From: JAURVT01 sp049059935
GTDB taxonomy: Bacteria > Actinomycetota > Actinomycetes > Propionibacteriales > Nocardioidaceae
Direction: 5' to 3'
DNA: 64,000 nt
Assembly (NCBI RefSeq): GCF_049059935.1
Contig: NZ_JBMGQR010000003.1
Span: 62,001-126,000, forward strand
The position numbers and the translations under genes are program-made. The notes beneath the pieces are model-generated. The model was not told the origin of the DNA, searched no databases, and worked only from the letters and a program-made list of their open reading frames with translations. Positions 38,061-47,111 of this stretch are shown one piece after another. Position 1 is the first letter of the stretch; the number at the start of each line of letters is the position of its first letter.

Positions 38061-39007
38061 GCCGCCTCCTCCGTGCGCTCCACCGCTCGTAGCCGCACCG
38101 ACTGGGCGCGACGGTTGGTCGTGATCTCCTCGGGCGAGGCCACCTCGGCCCCGCGGGTGAGGAGCCGGAACCGCGGCTTTAGCTCCTGGGGCACCACCGG
38201 CAGGTCGGGCGGGGCCACCGACGTCGTCACCTCGGTGAACGCGCGCTTGACGATGCGGTCCTCGAGCGAGTGGTAGGCCAGCGACACGACCCGGCCGCCG
38301 AGCCCGACGCACGCGAGCGACACCGGGACGGCGCGACGCAGCACCCCCAGCTCGTCGTTGACCTCGATGCGCAGCGCCTGGAAGGTCCGCTTGGCGGGGT
38401 TGCCGCCGGTGCGCCGGGCGGCCTGCGGCGTCGCGTCGCGCACCAGGTCGACCAGGCGCCCGCTGCGGTCGAACGGCTCGTCGTCGCGCGCCGACACCAC
38501 GGACGCCGCGATGCGGGCGGCGAACTTCTCCTCGCCGTAGGTGCGCAGGATGCGCACGAGGTCCTTCTCGCCGTAGGTGTTGAGCACGTCGGCGGCGGTC
38601 ATGCCCTCGCCCTGGTGCATCCGCATGTCGAGCGGCGCGTCCTGGGCGTAGGCGAACCCGCGGTCGCTGCGGTCGAGCTGCATGGACGAGACGCCGAGGT
38701 CGAACAGGACGGCGTCGACGGCGCCGCGTCCGAGGTCGTCGAGGACCTCGTCGATGCGGTCGTACACGGCCTGGACGAGCACGGCGCGGTCGCCGAACGG
38801 GGCGAGACGCTCGCGGGAGCGCTCGATCGCCTCGGGGTCGCGGTCGATGCCGATCACCGTGGCGTCCGCGAACCGCTGCAGGACCGCCTCGGTGTGCCCG
38901 GCGAGGCCGAGCGTCGCGTCCACCAGGACGGCACCGGGACGGCTCAGGCTCGGCTCGAGCAGCGCCAGGGTGCGCTCGAGCAGCACCGGCACGTGGACGT
39001 CGGGCAC
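38057..39007 (-). CDS. rsmH: 16S rRNA (cytosine-N4)-methyltransferase RsmH (MraW)
   Basis: SAM-dependent methylation of the N4 of C1402 in 16S rRNA. 316 residues: HVPVLLERTLALLEPSL, LVDATLGLAGHTEAVLQRF (the family usually has GxGGHS; here GLAGHT), VIGIDRDPEAIERS, FDLGVSSMQLDRSDRGFAYA, PLDMRM, NPAKRTFQALRIEVNDEL and VSLAYHSLEDRIVK. GTG at 39007 gives the conserved start. It lies five bases after a small membrane gene. Confidence 0.97.
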   Translation of the reverse strand: MPDVHVPVLLERTLALLEPSLSRPGAVLVDATLGLAGHTEAVLQRFADATVIGIDRDPEAIERSRERLAPFGDRAVLVQAVYDRIDEVLDDLGRGAVDAVLFDLGVSSMQLDRSDRGFAYAQDAPLDMRMHQGEGMTAADVLNTYGEKDLVRILRTYGEEKFAARIAASVVSARDDEPFDRSGRLVDLVRDATPQAARRTGGNPAKRTFQALRIEVNDELGVLRRAVPVSLACVGLGGRVVSLAYHSLEDRIVKRAFTEVTTSVAPPDLPVVPQELKPRFRLLTRGAEVASPEEITTNRRAQSVRLRAVERTEEAA

Positions 39008-39012
39008 GTGCG

Positions 39013-39213
39013 TCAGCCGGCCAGGTGCAGGGCGAGGCCGATCAGGCCGGCGAGCAGCACCGAGGTGCCGAGGGAGAACGCGACGACGGCGGCGCCGTCG
39101 GCGACCTCCTGACGGACGCGACGGCCGGTGCGCTCGAACGGCGTTGCGGCCTCGGGCGCGACCGCGGCCCTCGCGGGACGCCTGCGCGTCGGTGACTCGG
39201 TGACGACCGCCAT
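39013..39213 (-). CDS. 66-residue single-helix membrane protein between mraZ and rsmH
   Basis: Arg/Ala-rich N-terminal half (SPTRRRPARAAVAPEAATPF), then GRRVRQEVADGAAVVAFSLG leading into a transmembrane helix to the C terminus (VLLAGLIGLALHLAG). ATG at 39213 is preceded by an AGGGGT-type site. The stop is five bases before rsmH, so it is in the dcw operon. The function is unknown; it could be a small divisome accessory, but there is no direct evidence. Confidence 0.65.
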   Translation of the reverse strand: MAVVTESPTRRRPARAAVAPEAATPFERTGRRVRQEVADGAAVVAFSLGTSVLLAGLIGLALHLAG

Positions 39214-39326
39214 CTCGACCCCTCAAGTGTGGACTGGCTGCGTGTACGGACTGCGTGCGGTGGTGCGGTGCTGGGTGCCGGCCCGGGTGACGTTCGTCCG
39301 GCCAGGTCCCTGGCCGCTCACGGTCC

Positions 39327-39394
39327 GATCTGGCACCGGGGAAGGTGAGCCAGAGCGGTCGATCCGGCACCGGGGAAGGTGAGCCGGAGCGTCG
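39327..39394 (-). repeat. Two tandem 34-bp hairpin units with a compensatory change, after mraZ
   Basis: Units 39327-39360 and 39361-39394 share GGCACCGGGGAAGGTGAGCC. In unit 1 the flanks CTGGC / GCCAG pair; in unit 2 they are CCGGC / GCCGG. A T-A pair has become C-G on both sides together, so the stem is kept. Copy identity is otherwise near complete through base 31. The 249-bp gap between mraZ and the next gene holds nothing else obvious. The units could end or stabilise the mraZ message. Confidence 0.8.
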
Positions 39395-39462
39395 GGAGCG
39401 GCCGAGAGACCTCGTCGGACGACGTCTGCGGGCGCGGCGTGCTGGGCGCGTGGGGCGGGCGG

Positions 39463-39894
39463 TCAGAAGATGCCGGGCATCACGTCCTCGGACATCTGGG
39501 AGAAGGCCTCCTCCTGGTCGGCCGAGTACGCGGCCCAGCGGGCGGCGTCCCAGATCTCCAGGCGGTTCATGGTGCCGAGGACGACGCAGTCGCGCTCGAG
39601 CCGTGCGTACTCGCGCAGCAGGGGCGGGACGGTGACGCGTCCCTGCTTGTCGGGCACCTCGTCCGAGGCGCCGGCGAAGAAGCTGCGGGAGAAGTCACGC
39701 ACCTTCTTGTCGGTGAAGGACGCGTTCTGCATGCGGGCGGTGAGCTCGCCGAAGTCGTGGGCCGTCCAGACGAACACGCAGCGTTCCCCTCCCTTGGTCA
39801 GCACGAGCCCCTCCGCGAGCTGCTCGCGGAACTTGGCCGGGAGGAACAGGCGTCCCTTGTCGTCCAGACGGGGGGTGTAGGTGCCGACGAACAT
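39463..39894 (-). CDS. mraZ: Transcriptional regulator MraZ
   Basis: 143-residue dimer of AbrB-like folds that binds its own dcw promoter. Both halves are visible: FVGTYTPRLDDKGRLFLPAK for the first DNA-binding strand set and SDEVPDKQGRVTVPPLLREY for the second (DxxGR in each). ATG at 39894 is the conserved start; the longer open frame upstream covers the promoter region. It is first in the dcw cluster, with three matching operator repeats about 50 bases before the start. Confidence 0.96.
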   Translation of the reverse strand: MFVGTYTPRLDDKGRLFLPAKFREQLAEGLVLTKGGERCVFVWTAHDFGELTARMQNASFTDKKVRDFSRSFFAGASDEVPDKQGRVTVPPLLREYARLERDCVVLGTMNRLEIWDAARWAAYSADQEEAFSQMSEDVMPGIF

Positions 39895-40347
39895 GTCACC
39901 GGTCCCTGCCTCTCCCCCGTGAGCCCCACTCGGTAGGACCCGTCCTCCACTTTCCGCCACTGTACTCCACTTTGCTCCCCCAGCAACCCATCCGACCTCG
40001 ACACACCGCCGTTCCGGGGCGTCGGCGCGCCCGCCCGCCCCGGCCCGTCCGGGCACGACGAGGCGGTCGCCGGCGGTGCCCACACCCGGTGCCTCGCCTG
40101 GAACGGCGGCGATCGTGGCCGGGCCGACGCGGCCGCGGCGCTGCGTGCGGCCGCCTCGGGGGCGGGCGTCCGGGAGCCGGGTGGGGCGTGGTGGAGCGGA
40201 TCCGGCCCTCCGGAGGCCTGCGGGGAGGCAGGGCGGGCGCTCCACTCGTCGGGTCGTGCGGACTTGCCTTCCCTGGGAGGATCGGACGCAGACCGCGCCG
40301 TACCGGAGCGCGGCACGCCCCCGGGCGACTCACAGGCGGAGGACACC
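39895..40347. other. Divergent promoter region between mraZ and the MoxR operon
   Basis: 453 bp with no credible gene. It holds the MraZ boxes near the mraZ side, a G-rich A/G patch before mraZ, and GC-rich sequence of no clear signal in the middle. A GGCGGAGGA ribosome site serves the MoxR gene at the other end. Open frames that cross it lack family similarity. Confidence 0.6.
39944..39973 (-). promoter_or_regulatory. mraZ: MraZ box: three direct repeats with 10-bp period
   Basis: On the coding strand the region reads AAAGTGGAGT, then ACAGTGGCGG, then AAAGTGGAGG, i.e. three AxAGTGG units exactly 10 bp apart. MraZ is known to bind short direct repeats centred on GTGG/TGGG ahead of mraZ. The position about 50 bases upstream of the mraZ start fits self-regulation of the whole dcw cluster. 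Confidence 0.8.
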
Positions 40348-41358
<1,011 letters not shown>

Positions 41359-41359
41359 C

Positions 41360-42625
41360 GTGCGCGACGCGCTCCTCGCGCTCACCGTCCGCGGACGCGC
41401 GTTCGTCGCGGCCGGCCTCACCACCACGGTCTGCGCCGTCCTGCTCGGCTTCGACGCCCTGATGCGCGTCGGCGTGCTGGCCGTCGCGCTGCCCGTCCTC
41501 ACCGCGTTCTGGGTCGGCCGCGCCCGCTACCAGCTGCGCGCCGCCCGCCGGGTCGAGCCCGGCCGGGTCGCGATGGGGTCGCAGGCCCGGGTGCGTCTCG
41601 ACCTCGTCAACGAGGGACGGCTGCCCGCCGGCATGCTGATGTTCGAGGAGAGGCTCCCGAAGTCGCTCGGGCGGCCACTGCGGTTCACCGTCGAGCAGGT
41701 CAAGGCGTCGTGGCACCGCACCCTGGAGTACACCGTGGAGGCCCGCGAGCGGGGCCACCACCCGATCGGCCCGCTGTCGGTGCGCGTCGGCGACCCGTTC
41801 GGCTTCATTGCCCTCACCCGGACCTTCCACACGACCAACGAGCTGGTCGTGACGCCGCGCGTCTGGCCGCTCGACCAGCTGCCGTCGGGCGCCAGCCCCA
41901 CCCAGAGCGGCGAGGCCCGCGTCCGCAACTCCTCCTCGGGGTCGGCCGAGGACGTCACCGTGCGTGAGTACCGCCGCGGCGACGACCTGCGCCGCGTCCA
42001 CTGGCCCAGCACCGCCCGCCTGGGCGAGCTGATGGTGCGACGCGAGGAGCGCAACTGGCAGAACCGCGCCACCGTCGTGCTCGACACCCGCGCCGGCGCT
42101 CACACCCGTCTCGGCCCCGACAGCTCCCTGGAGTGGGCGATCAGCGCCGCCGCCTCGGTCGTGGTGCACCTCGACGCGTCCGGCCACGACCTGCGCCTGC
42201 TCACCGAGCGCGCCGCGCCGTCCACGGTCACCTGGCACGAGCGCACGGCCCGCGGCAGCGACGTCGCGGGGCTCGTGCTCGACCAGCTCGCCGCCGCGCA
42301 GGCCTCCGACATCGCGGGCATCCGCGCGGCCGTCCGTGCCCTGGCCGAGGACCCCGGCCTCGTGGTCGCGGTGCTCGGCTCGCTCGACCTCTCCGACCTC
42401 GAGGAGCTGTCGTCGACCACGGGCAGCCGCACGCGGCGGGTCGCCCTGCTCTGCGACGTCGACGCGTGGTCGGGCACGCCGCGCCACCCGTCCAACGCCG
42501 AGCAGCGCGACGCCCTGCGTCGCGCCGGCTGGACGGTCGCCGTGGCGAGCCCCGGCTCGCACCCGGGCGAGGTCTGGCGCGCGGCGTCGTCGGTCTCCGA
42601 GCGCGTCGCGGGGGTGGCTCGATGA
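41360..42625 (+). CDS. DUF58-domain membrane protein
   Basis: 421 residues. Two membrane helices lie close together near the N terminus (about 10-50: GRAFVAAGLTTTVCAVLLGF, GVLAVALPVLTAFWV). A beta-rich region and the DUF58 core follow: SGSAEDVTVREYRRGDDLRR leading into VHWPSTARLGELMVRREERN, then a vWA-like half. GTG at 41360 is one base after the MoxR stop. Partners of MoxR in this family are likely ATPase-linked, but the function is not known. Confidence 0.9.
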   Translation: MRDALLALTVRGRAFVAAGLTTTVCAVLLGFDALMRVGVLAVALPVLTAFWVGRARYQLRAARRVEPGRVAMGSQARVRLDLVNEGRLPAGMLMFEERLPKSLGRPLRFTVEQVKASWHRTLEYTVEARERGHHPIGPLSVRVGDPFGFIALTRTFHTTNELVVTPRVWPLDQLPSGASPTQSGEARVRNSSSGSAEDVTVREYRRGDDLRRVHWPSTARLGELMVRREERNWQNRATVVLDTRAGAHTRLGPDSSLEWAISAAASVVVHLDASGHDLRLLTERAAPSTVTWHERTARGSDVAGLVLDQLAAAQASDIAGIRAAVRALAEDPGLVVAVLGSLDLSDLEELSSTTGSRTRRVALLCDVDAWSGTPRHPSNAEQRDALRRAGWTVAVASPGSHPGEVWRAASSVSERVAGVAR

Positions 42626-44949
42626 ACGACGTCCGCACCTGGCCGGTCGTGCGCCTGTCCCTGTGGACCTGGGTCGCGGTCATCGGCGCCGCCGTGGCGC
42701 TCGGCCCGCTGAGCCAGTCGCAGCGGTTCCTGGTCGTCGGTGGCCTCGCCGCGGCGCTCGTCGTCGCGGTCGGCGTGGTGCTGCGCCTCGTCCGCCTGCC
42801 CTGGCCCGTGGTCGCGCTGGCCCAGGTGGTGGTGCTCGTGCTGTGGGGCACCGTCACCTTCGCGCGGTCCGACGCCACCCTGGGGTTCCTGCCCAACGGC
42901 GAGGTGCTCCGCACGTGGCAGCTGATGTTCGAGTCGACGGCGGCGCACTCCCAGGCCTACCCCGCACCCGTGCCGCGGCTCGCGGCGTTCGAGAGCTCGA
43001 TCGCGTGGGCCATCGGCGGCGTCGCCCTCCTGGCCGACGTGATCGTCTCCGGCCTGCGACGCGCGCCGCTGGTCGGCCTGCTGTTCCTCGGCATCTACAT
43101 GGCACCGGTGTCGGTGCTGAGCGGCGACGTCGGGCTGCTCGCGTTCGTCCCCGGAGCCCTGGGCTACGTGTTCCTGCTGGTCGCCGCCCAGCGCGACGAG
43201 GCCACCCAGTGGGGCCGCGAGCTCGACGACATCGGCCGCGAGGAGCAGGGCTCCGGCCGCGGTGCGGGCATGAGCTCGGTGGGCCAGAAGGCCGGGTTCG
43301 GCGCCATCGTGTGCGCCGTCGTGGTGCCGCTGCTCGTCCCGACGCTGTCGCCCACCTACTTCGGCACGGGCGGCACCGGCGGCGACGGTGCCGGTGGCGG
43401 CACGGTCAACGTCGACGACCCCACCCAGGACCTCAAGCGCAACCTCGGCAACCAGAGCAACGACGTGCTGGTGCGGATGACGTCCACGGGCGACGCACCG
43501 GAGTACCTGCGCATGGCGGCGCTCAACCAGTTCGACGAGGACGGCTGGTCACCGGGCCGCCGCAGCACCGAGGACCTCACGAGCGTCAACGGGGTGCTGC
43601 CGACCGCCGACGGGCAGTCGGCCGACGTGCCCACCACCACGGGCAGCTACGAGGTCGAGGTCACCGACCGCCTCGCCACGAAGTGGCTGCCGGTGCTCTA
43701 CGCGCCCACCACCGTCGACGTCGACGGCTCGTGGCGGTACAACCGGCGCGCCGGCGACGTGGCCGTCAACGGGGGGCGCGGTGCGCAGACGGACTTCCGC
43801 TACTCCTTCTCCGCCGAGGTGCCCGAGCCCTCGGCCCGCGAGATGCGCAACGCACCCGATCCCGGCTCGACCCTCGAGAGCATGACCGAGCTGCCCAGCG
43901 AGACGCCCCGGGTGCTGATCGACCGCGCCGAGCAGGTCACCGCCGGCGAGGACACCGACTTCGACAAGGCCATGGCGCTGCAGCGGTGGTTCCGCTCCGA
44001 GGGCGGGTTCGAGTACGACGTGCGCCCGCGGGCGGGATCGACGTACGAGACTCTGGCGCGCTTCGTCTCCGACGACCGGATCGGCTACTGCGAGCAGTTC
44101 GCCGGCGCGATGGCCGTCATGGCCCGCGCCGAGGGCATCCCCGCCCGCGTCGCGGTGGGCATGCTGCGGCCGGAGGAGGACGGCGACCAGTACGTCTTCC
44201 GCGGCACCGACATGCACGCCTGGCCCGAGCTGTACTTCGAGAACGTCGGCTGGGTGCGCTTCGAGCCCACGCCCGGCGGCAGCGGCTACGGCGCCCCCGA
44301 CTTCAGCGCGCAGCCCACCGAGACCGCGCCCACCGAGACGCTGACCGAGTCGGCCCCCACCGCGGCTCCGACGTCGCAGAACACCCGCGAGACCGCCGGC
44401 CAGTTCGCCGACTCCGGCGCGACCTCGGGCGGCGGACCGTGGGGCACGATCGCCCGCGGCACCGCGCTCGGCCTGCTCGGCCTCGTGCTGCTGGGCTCGC
44501 TGCCGTTCCTGCTCGGCGCGCTCGTCCGTCGACGTCGCTGGAGCCGTGCGACCACGCCGGCCGACCGCGCCGAGGCGTCCTGGCGCGAGCTGCAGGACGC
44601 GGTCCGCGACCTCGGTGTCGCCTGGGACCCGGCGCTGACGCCCCGCAACGTCGGCCGTGCACTCGGGCACCACCTCACCGGCGCCGACCGCGAGCCCCGC
44701 GAGGCGCTCGACCGGGTGGTCGCCGGCGTGGAGCGGGCCCGCTACGCCGAGCGGTACGACGGCGACGACCTGCGTCCCGACGTCCGCACGGTCACCGAGG
44801 CGCTCGGCACGGGCCGGTCACGCTGGGCCCGTTGGCGCGCGCGCTGGATCCCCACCGCCTGGTCCCGCGGCCTCACCGCCGGCACGGGTCGCCCGACCCG
44901 TCGTCCCGGCGGTCGCCTGCTCAGCCTTCGCGAGCAGGACACGCCCTGA
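42622..44949 (+). CDS. Transglutaminase-like membrane protein (DUF3488/TgpA type)
   Basis: 775 residues. About six N-terminal helices (WTWVAVIGAAVALGPLSQ to GALGYVFLLVAAQ) and a seventh near 230-250 precede a large extracytoplasmic domain with a transglutaminase-like core. The Cys is in DDRIGYCEQFAGAMAVMARA, the His in FRGTDMHAWPELYFENVGW and the Asp just after, giving a Cys-His-Asp triad pattern. A Thr/Pro/Ser linker, a last helix (about 640-660) and a cytosolic tail follow. ATG at 42622 overlaps the DUF58 stop. The end overlaps the convergent CBS gene by 29 bp. Confidence 0.92.
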   Translation: MNDVRTWPVVRLSLWTWVAVIGAAVALGPLSQSQRFLVVGGLAAALVVAVGVVLRLVRLPWPVVALAQVVVLVLWGTVTFARSDATLGFLPNGEVLRTWQLMFESTAAHSQAYPAPVPRLAAFESSIAWAIGGVALLADVIVSGLRRAPLVGLLFLGIYMAPVSVLSGDVGLLAFVPGALGYVFLLVAAQRDEATQWGRELDDIGREEQGSGRGAGMSSVGQKAGFGAIVCAVVVPLLVPTLSPTYFGTGGTGGDGAGGGTVNVDDPTQDLKRNLGNQSNDVLVRMTSTGDAPEYLRMAALNQFDEDGWSPGRRSTEDLTSVNGVLPTADGQSADVPTTTGSYEVEVTDRLATKWLPVLYAPTTVDVDGSWRYNRRAGDVAVNGGRGAQTDFRYSFSAEVPEPSAREMRNAPDPGSTLESMTELPSETPRVLIDRAEQVTAGEDTDFDKAMALQRWFRSEGGFEYDVRPRAGSTYETLARFVSDDRIGYCEQFAGAMAVMARAEGIPARVAVGMLRPEEDGDQYVFRGTDMHAWPELYFENVGWVRFEPTPGGSGYGAPDFSAQPTETAPTETLTESAPTAAPTSQNTRETAGQFADSGATSGGGPWGTIARGTALGLLGLVLLGSLPFLLGALVRRRRWSRATTPADRAEASWRELQDAVRDLGVAWDPALTPRNVGRALGHHLTGADREPREALDRVVAGVERARYAERYDGDDLRPDVRTVTEALGTGRSRWARWRARWIPTAWSRGLTAGTGRPTRRPGGRLLSLREQDTP

Positions 44950-45421
44950 CCGGTGAGCCCAGCCGCTCCCACCGGCGGGCGGCGACGCCGTCGTCCGAGC
45001 AGAACCCCGAGCCGCTGGACTTGAGGCACAGGAGCCCGAGCAGCCGGCCCTCGGCGTCCACCACCGCGCGTCGACGCTGACCCCGCACCACCATCTCGGC
45101 GTGCACCACGGCGAGCGGCTCGTGGACGCCGACGGTCCGGTCGACCAGCGTGGCGTGGCGCAGCGCCGGCTCGGACGGGGAGCCGGCGGCCTCGAGGTCG
45201 CCGCGGTCGAGGGTGCCGACGAGCCGGTGGCCTGACACGAGCAGGAGCAGGTGTCGGTGGGGGTCGGCGAGCGCCGTCCACGCCGCCTCGACCGTGACGT
45301 CGGGCCCGTGGGTGGCGGGCCCGGTCAGCATCGCCTCGCCGACGGTCCGGCGGTCGGGCACGGCGCCGTCGGGGGACGGACGGTCGTCCTCCCGGGACCG
45401 TGACCGACCAGCAGGTGCCAT
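44921..45421 (-). CDS. CBS-domain protein
   Basis: 166 residues with a tandem CBS pair. The first has TVGEAMLTGPATHGPDVTVE, then LLLLVSGHRLVGTLDRGDLE. The second has DRTVGVHEPLAVVHAEMVVR, then RRAVVDAEGRLLGLLCLKSS. No enzyme domain is attached, so it may be an adenine-nucleotide sensor. The C terminus SGSGFCSDDGVAARRWERLG is Gly/Ser-rich with Cys. Its 3' end overlaps that of the transglutaminase gene by 29 bp. ATG at 45421. Confidence 0.8.
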   Translation of the reverse strand: MAPAGRSRSREDDRPSPDGAVPDRRTVGEAMLTGPATHGPDVTVEAAWTALADPHRHLLLLVSGHRLVGTLDRGDLEAAGSPSEPALRHATLVDRTVGVHEPLAVVHAEMVVRGQRRRAVVDAEGRLLGLLCLKSSGSGFCSDDGVAARRWERLGSPVRACPAREG

Positions 45422-45460
45422 GGACCCATTCTCCCCGCCTACGGTGCCCGGACGCAGGAC

Positions 45461-45485
45461 GACCCGCACCGTGACGGTGCGGGTC
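45461..45485. terminator. Hairpin between the CBS gene and the DUF3040 gene
   Basis: 10-bp stem GACCCGCACC / GGTGCGGGTC around GTGAC. It lies downstream of the DUF3040 stop (minus strand) and upstream of the CBS gene, so it most likely ends the DUF3040 transcript. Confidence 0.65.
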
Positions 45486-45519
45486 GGGCTGGTGACGGGT
45501 ACCGGGTGCTGCCGGCGTG

Positions 45520-45972
45520 TCAGCGCTGGTCGTCGTCGCGACGACGCTTCCAGCGCTCCTCCATGCGGTCCATGAACGACTGGCCCGGCTGGGAGGGGCG
45601 ACGCTGGCGCTGGCGCTGCTGACGCGGCTGGCGCGACGCGGCGGGCCGGTGGATGGGCGTGACGCCCTCTTGCGGGTGCTCGTCGTCGCCGTCGTCCATG
45701 CCGAGGCCGGAGCGCCACGCGTTCAGGAAGACGTAGGTCGCGCCGAGCATCACCACGAACCCCACGACGCCGACGACGGTGATCGTGGAGATCACGCCGA
45801 CCATCAGCAGCGCGACGCCGCCGAGGAAGGCGAGCACCGCGACGATCGCGCGGCGCCGGTTGCGCGCGCGGAGCTTGGAGCCGCGGAGAGCGGAGGCAAG
45901 GCTGGGGTCGTCGGCTGCGAGCGCCTGCTCGAGCTGGTCGAGCAGCCGCTGTTCTTCCTCGGAGAGCGGCAC
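45520..45972 (-). CDS. DUF3040 membrane protein
   Basis: 150 residues. The N-terminal MPLSEEEQRLLDQLEQALAA is the DUF3040 signature. Two membrane helices follow (about 42-62 and 65-85: AIVAVLAFLGGVALLMVGV; VVGVVGFVVMLGATYVFL). The C-terminal tail is Gln/Arg-rich with FMDRMEERWKRRRDDDQR. Such proteins occur across Actinobacteria with unknown function. GTG at 45972 with GGGAGG upstream. Confidence 0.9.
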   Translation of the reverse strand: MPLSEEEQRLLDQLEQALAADDPSLASALRGSKLRARNRRRAIVAVLAFLGGVALLMVGVISTITVVGVVGFVVMLGATYVFLNAWRSGLGMDDGDDEHPQEGVTPIHRPAASRQPRQQRQRQRRPSQPGQSFMDRMEERWKRRRDDDQR

Positions 45973-46270
45973 GTTGCCTCCCGTGTGCGTGGCGTGGACC
46001 TACAAGTTCCCCATCGCAGTTCGAGCCGCAGGGGTTCGGAACGCGCTGTCGTCCACAGTCTAGGCAGGCATCGTCAGCCACGAAACCCGAGTCGCACAAC
46101 TGGTGACCAGGCCGTGACCCGGACGCCCCGCGCGGGGCCCGTCGACGGGCCCGGTGACGACCTCGTCACGACTCCCGCAAGGGTGCAGACCGCGACCCCG
46201 ATCGCGGTTACGCTGTGCCCGACGCCGGGCCCTCCGCCCGGCACTCGCGCGTGCGGGGGAAGGATTTTCG
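45973..46270 (+). other. Divergent upstream region of the L,D-transpeptidase gene
   Basis: 298 bp with no gene. It contains an 18-bp perfect palindrome GGGCCCGTCGACGGGCCC at 46135-46152 and GTGACGA-CC-TCGTCAC at 46154-46169. A TACGCT hexamer at 46209-46214 could be a -10 with a roughly 50-base leader. In that leader a GCCGGGC / GCCCGGC hairpin (46224-46242) precedes the GGGGGAAGG ribosome site. I looked for a c-di-AMP riboswitch, common before wall genes, and do not see its core motifs. Confidence 0.55.
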
Positions 46271-47035
46271 ATGCGACGACTCATGCTCGGCGGGCTGGCG
46301 ACGGCCCTCCTGGCCGCGACCCTGATGGCGGTCCCCGCCTCGGCCGCGACCGGCGGCGCCTCGGCGGCGGCCAAGGCCTCCTCGGGCGACACCTACCTGC
46401 GCAAGGCGTTCACGCGCGAGCGCACGGCGCCGGGCGACCGCGACGTCTCCCCCACGCGCATCAAGCACGTGCGCGAGCTGCAGTACCGCCTGCGCTGGGC
46501 CGGGGTGTTCAAGGGCGGCGTCACCGGCACGTACGGCCCCGCCACCACCAAGGCGGTCAAGAAGTTCCAGAAGCGCGTCGGCCTGCGCCCCAGCGGCGTC
46601 GCCAACCACTCGACGTGGCGCAAGCTGGTCAAGAAGACGGTCCGTGCCAGGTCGTCGATCCCCAAGCGCTGCAAGTCCAAGGGCTGGAACGCCTGCTACG
46701 ACCGCAAGCGCCACCGCGTCACGCTGTTCCGCAACGGCACGCTGCACAACGAGTGGCTGGTGCGCGGCGGCGGCACGGCGTACAAGACGCGGATCGGCGA
46801 CTACAAGGTCTTCCGTCGCAGCAAGAACCACGTCAGCACCATCTACGAGACCAAGATGCCCTACGCCCAGTTCTTCTCCGGCGGCCAGGCGCTGCACGCC
46901 TCGTACTACATGGTCGACCCGTTCTCCGGTCACAGCCACGGCTGCGTGAACATGTACATCAAGGACGCCAAGCAGCTGTGGAACCTCACCTCGAGGTCGA
47001 CGCTCAAGGTGCACGTGTACGGCGCCTGGAGCTGA
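46271..47035 (+). CDS. Secreted L,D-transpeptidase with peptidoglycan-binding domain
   Basis: 254 residues. The signal peptide MRRLMLGGLATALLAATLMA is followed by VPASAATG and probable cleavage after ASA. A PG_binding_1-like repeat sits at about 60-120 (VRELQYRLRWAGVFKGGVTG, KAVKKFQKRVGL). A YkuD catalytic domain ends with the HSHGCVNMYIKDA active site; the nucleophile Cys is about 225. It makes 3-3 crosslinks or attaches proteins to peptidoglycan. ATG at 46271 has a strong GGGGGAAGGA site. The conserved Cys/His/Ser spacing supports activity. A hairpin terminator follows. Confidence 0.92.
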   Translation: MRRLMLGGLATALLAATLMAVPASAATGGASAAAKASSGDTYLRKAFTRERTAPGDRDVSPTRIKHVRELQYRLRWAGVFKGGVTGTYGPATTKAVKKFQKRVGLRPSGVANHSTWRKLVKKTVRARSSIPKRCKSKGWNACYDRKRHRVTLFRNGTLHNEWLVRGGGTAYKTRIGDYKVFRRSKNHVSTIYETKMPYAQFFSGGQALHASYYMVDPFSGHSHGCVNMYIKDAKQLWNLTSRSTLKVHVYGAWS

Positions 47036-47051
47036 CGCCCACCTGACCCAC

Positions 47052-47098
47052 CGGCCCCGCCGGCGGCGCCCCTGCGGGAGGTGCCGCCCGCGGGGCCG
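47052..47098. terminator. Bidirectional hairpin after the L,D-transpeptidase gene
   Basis: 16-bp stem with one mismatch (CGGCCCCGCCGGCGGC / GCCGCCCGCGGGGCCG) around a 15-base loop. It sits between the converging transpeptidase and methyltransferase genes, 17 bases after the transpeptidase stop. Confidence 0.8.
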
Positions 47099-47111
47099 TC
47101 CGCGTCCGGCG

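Noticed and set aside
46100..46270. Possible c-di-AMP (ydaO-type) riboswitch before the L,D-transpeptidase
   Set aside because: Only GC palindromes and a short hairpin are seen; the conserved ydaO core motifs are missing.
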